Of a stretch of DNA of 64,000 bases, positions 63,566 through 64,000 are shown piece after piece. Location: positions 15,703,660-15,767,659 of the forward strand of contig OY740776.1 of the NCBI GenBank assembly GCA_963513935.1. The letters run 5' to 3'. This DNA comes from Aphrophora alni. Its lineage: Eukaryota > Arthropoda > Insecta > Hemiptera > Aphrophoridae. A program made the position numbers and the translations under genes. Positions within the stretch are counted from its first letter, which is position 1; each line of letters starts with the position of its first letter. The notes below the pieces were generated by a model. That model was not told the origin of the DNA and did not search any database. It worked only from the letters and a program-made list of their open reading frames with translations.

Positions 63566-64000
63566 AAGTGTGGGGGACCTTCTTTTCCTCTCCACCCCAG
63601 ACACATTCCTACCTTGAGGATGCTGTAAAGAAGCTTCTACTTACTACGGTAGTCTCGGTGACGCGACCTTCCCAACCTAACCTAACCTTTTCCTCTCCAC
63701 CTCAGACACATTCCTACCTTGAGGATGCTATAAAGAAGCTTCTATTTATTACAGTAGTCTCGGTGACCCGACCTTCCTAACCTAACCTAACCTTTTCCTC
63801 TCCACCCCAGACACATTCCTACCTTGAGGATGCTGTAAAGAAGCTTCTACTTACTACAGTTTAGTCTCGATGACGCGACCTTCCCAACCTAACCTAACCA
63901 AACCTAACCTTTTCCTCTCCACCTCAGACATATTAGTACGTTGAGGATGCTGTAAAGAAGCTTCCATTTATTACAGTAATCTCGGTGACGCGACCTTCCT
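63566..64000. repeat. Tandem array (about 105 bp) running off the edge
   Basis: The unit holds TTTTCCTCTCCACCCCAGAC, ATTCCTACCTTGAGGATGCT, AAGAAGCTTCTACTTACTAC and CTCGGTGACGCGACCTTCCC, followed by CCTAACCTAACC. CCTCTCCAC starts at 63587, 63692, 63797 and 63914 (spacings 105, 105, 117). Since 105 is a multiple of three, a 70-codon frame runs through two units, but I see no reason to call it a protein. Confidence 0.9.

Noticed and set aside
63568..63780. 70-codon open frame in the right-edge array
   Set aside because: It is a consequence of the 105-bp period; the array is interspersed with telomere-like CCTAA words and the third spacing breaks the frame.

Overview
This window is AT-rich, repeat-dense eukaryotic nuclear DNA, most likely from an insect. 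The evidence is three spliceosomal genes with GT-AG introns, a 225-bp run of the insect-type telomere repeat (TTAGG)n at 57.2 kb plus many shorter CCTAA-rich patches, and an arthropod-like transposon set (mariner, hAT-like, Merlin-like, I- and Jockey-type LINEs, Penelope-like elements, solo LTRs, fold-back MITEs). I cannot name the order from sequence alone. There are no bacterial-style operons, CRISPR arrays or recognisable tRNA/rRNA genes.

The only host gene family I can support is gamma-glutamyl hydrolase (GGH; folylpoly-gamma-glutamate hydrolase, a Cys-His class-I glutamine-amidotransferase-fold peptidase). Three copies lie head-to-tail on the minus strand: GGH-A (9819-14003), GGH-B (23545-31575) and GGH-C (48308-60569). 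Each has four coding exons with identical intron phases (2, 0, 2), encodes a signal peptide followed by a full-length enzyme of 306, 307 or 312 residues, and has intact frames and splice sites. In all three the ATG directly follows a splice-acceptor-like ...AG, suggesting an unseen non-coding 5' exon. GGH-C is the diverged, older paralogue and has Gln where A and B have Glu four residues after the catalytic Cys.

GGH-A and GGH-B sit in a tandem segmental duplication: about 6.69-20.09 kb is repeated at about 20.09-35.73 kb, including introns and upstream satellites. Later insertions mark unit B only: a solo LTR in intron 3, a tandem array and MITE fragment in intron 2, an hAT-like MITE and a LINE fragment in intron 1, and a 1350-bp mariner plus a long CT microsatellite upstream. 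Unit A has its own later insertions (a fold-back MITE at 15.1-16.1 kb, a Penelope-derived palindrome at 18.4 kb, a MITE at 18.8-19.6 kb).

From 35.7 to 48.3 kb there is no host gene, only mobile-element debris: two Penelope-like element (PLE) 3' ends of opposite orientation, each with a GIY-YIG endonuclease fragment followed by a hammerhead ribozyme; fold-back MITEs; a GC-rich hAT-like element with a perfect 8-bp target duplication; a Merlin/IS1595-like transposase remnant; and 127-bp and 83-bp tandem arrays. The introns of GGH-C (48.7-60.4 kb) are swollen by a 1.8-kb minisatellite, a 2.5-kb satellite amplified from a dispersed repeat, a 33-bp-TIR MITE, the TTAGG array, and PLE and LINE pieces. 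The right edge (61-64 kb) holds a second solo LTR and a tandem array that runs off the window.

The most notable non-textbook signal is the set of hammerhead-ribozyme motifs (about ten, at least four sequence types), including one inside a compact 297-bp element bounded by 37-bp inverted repeats and two back-to-back pairs in palindromes. All calls come from reading the sequence; no database search or folding program was run.
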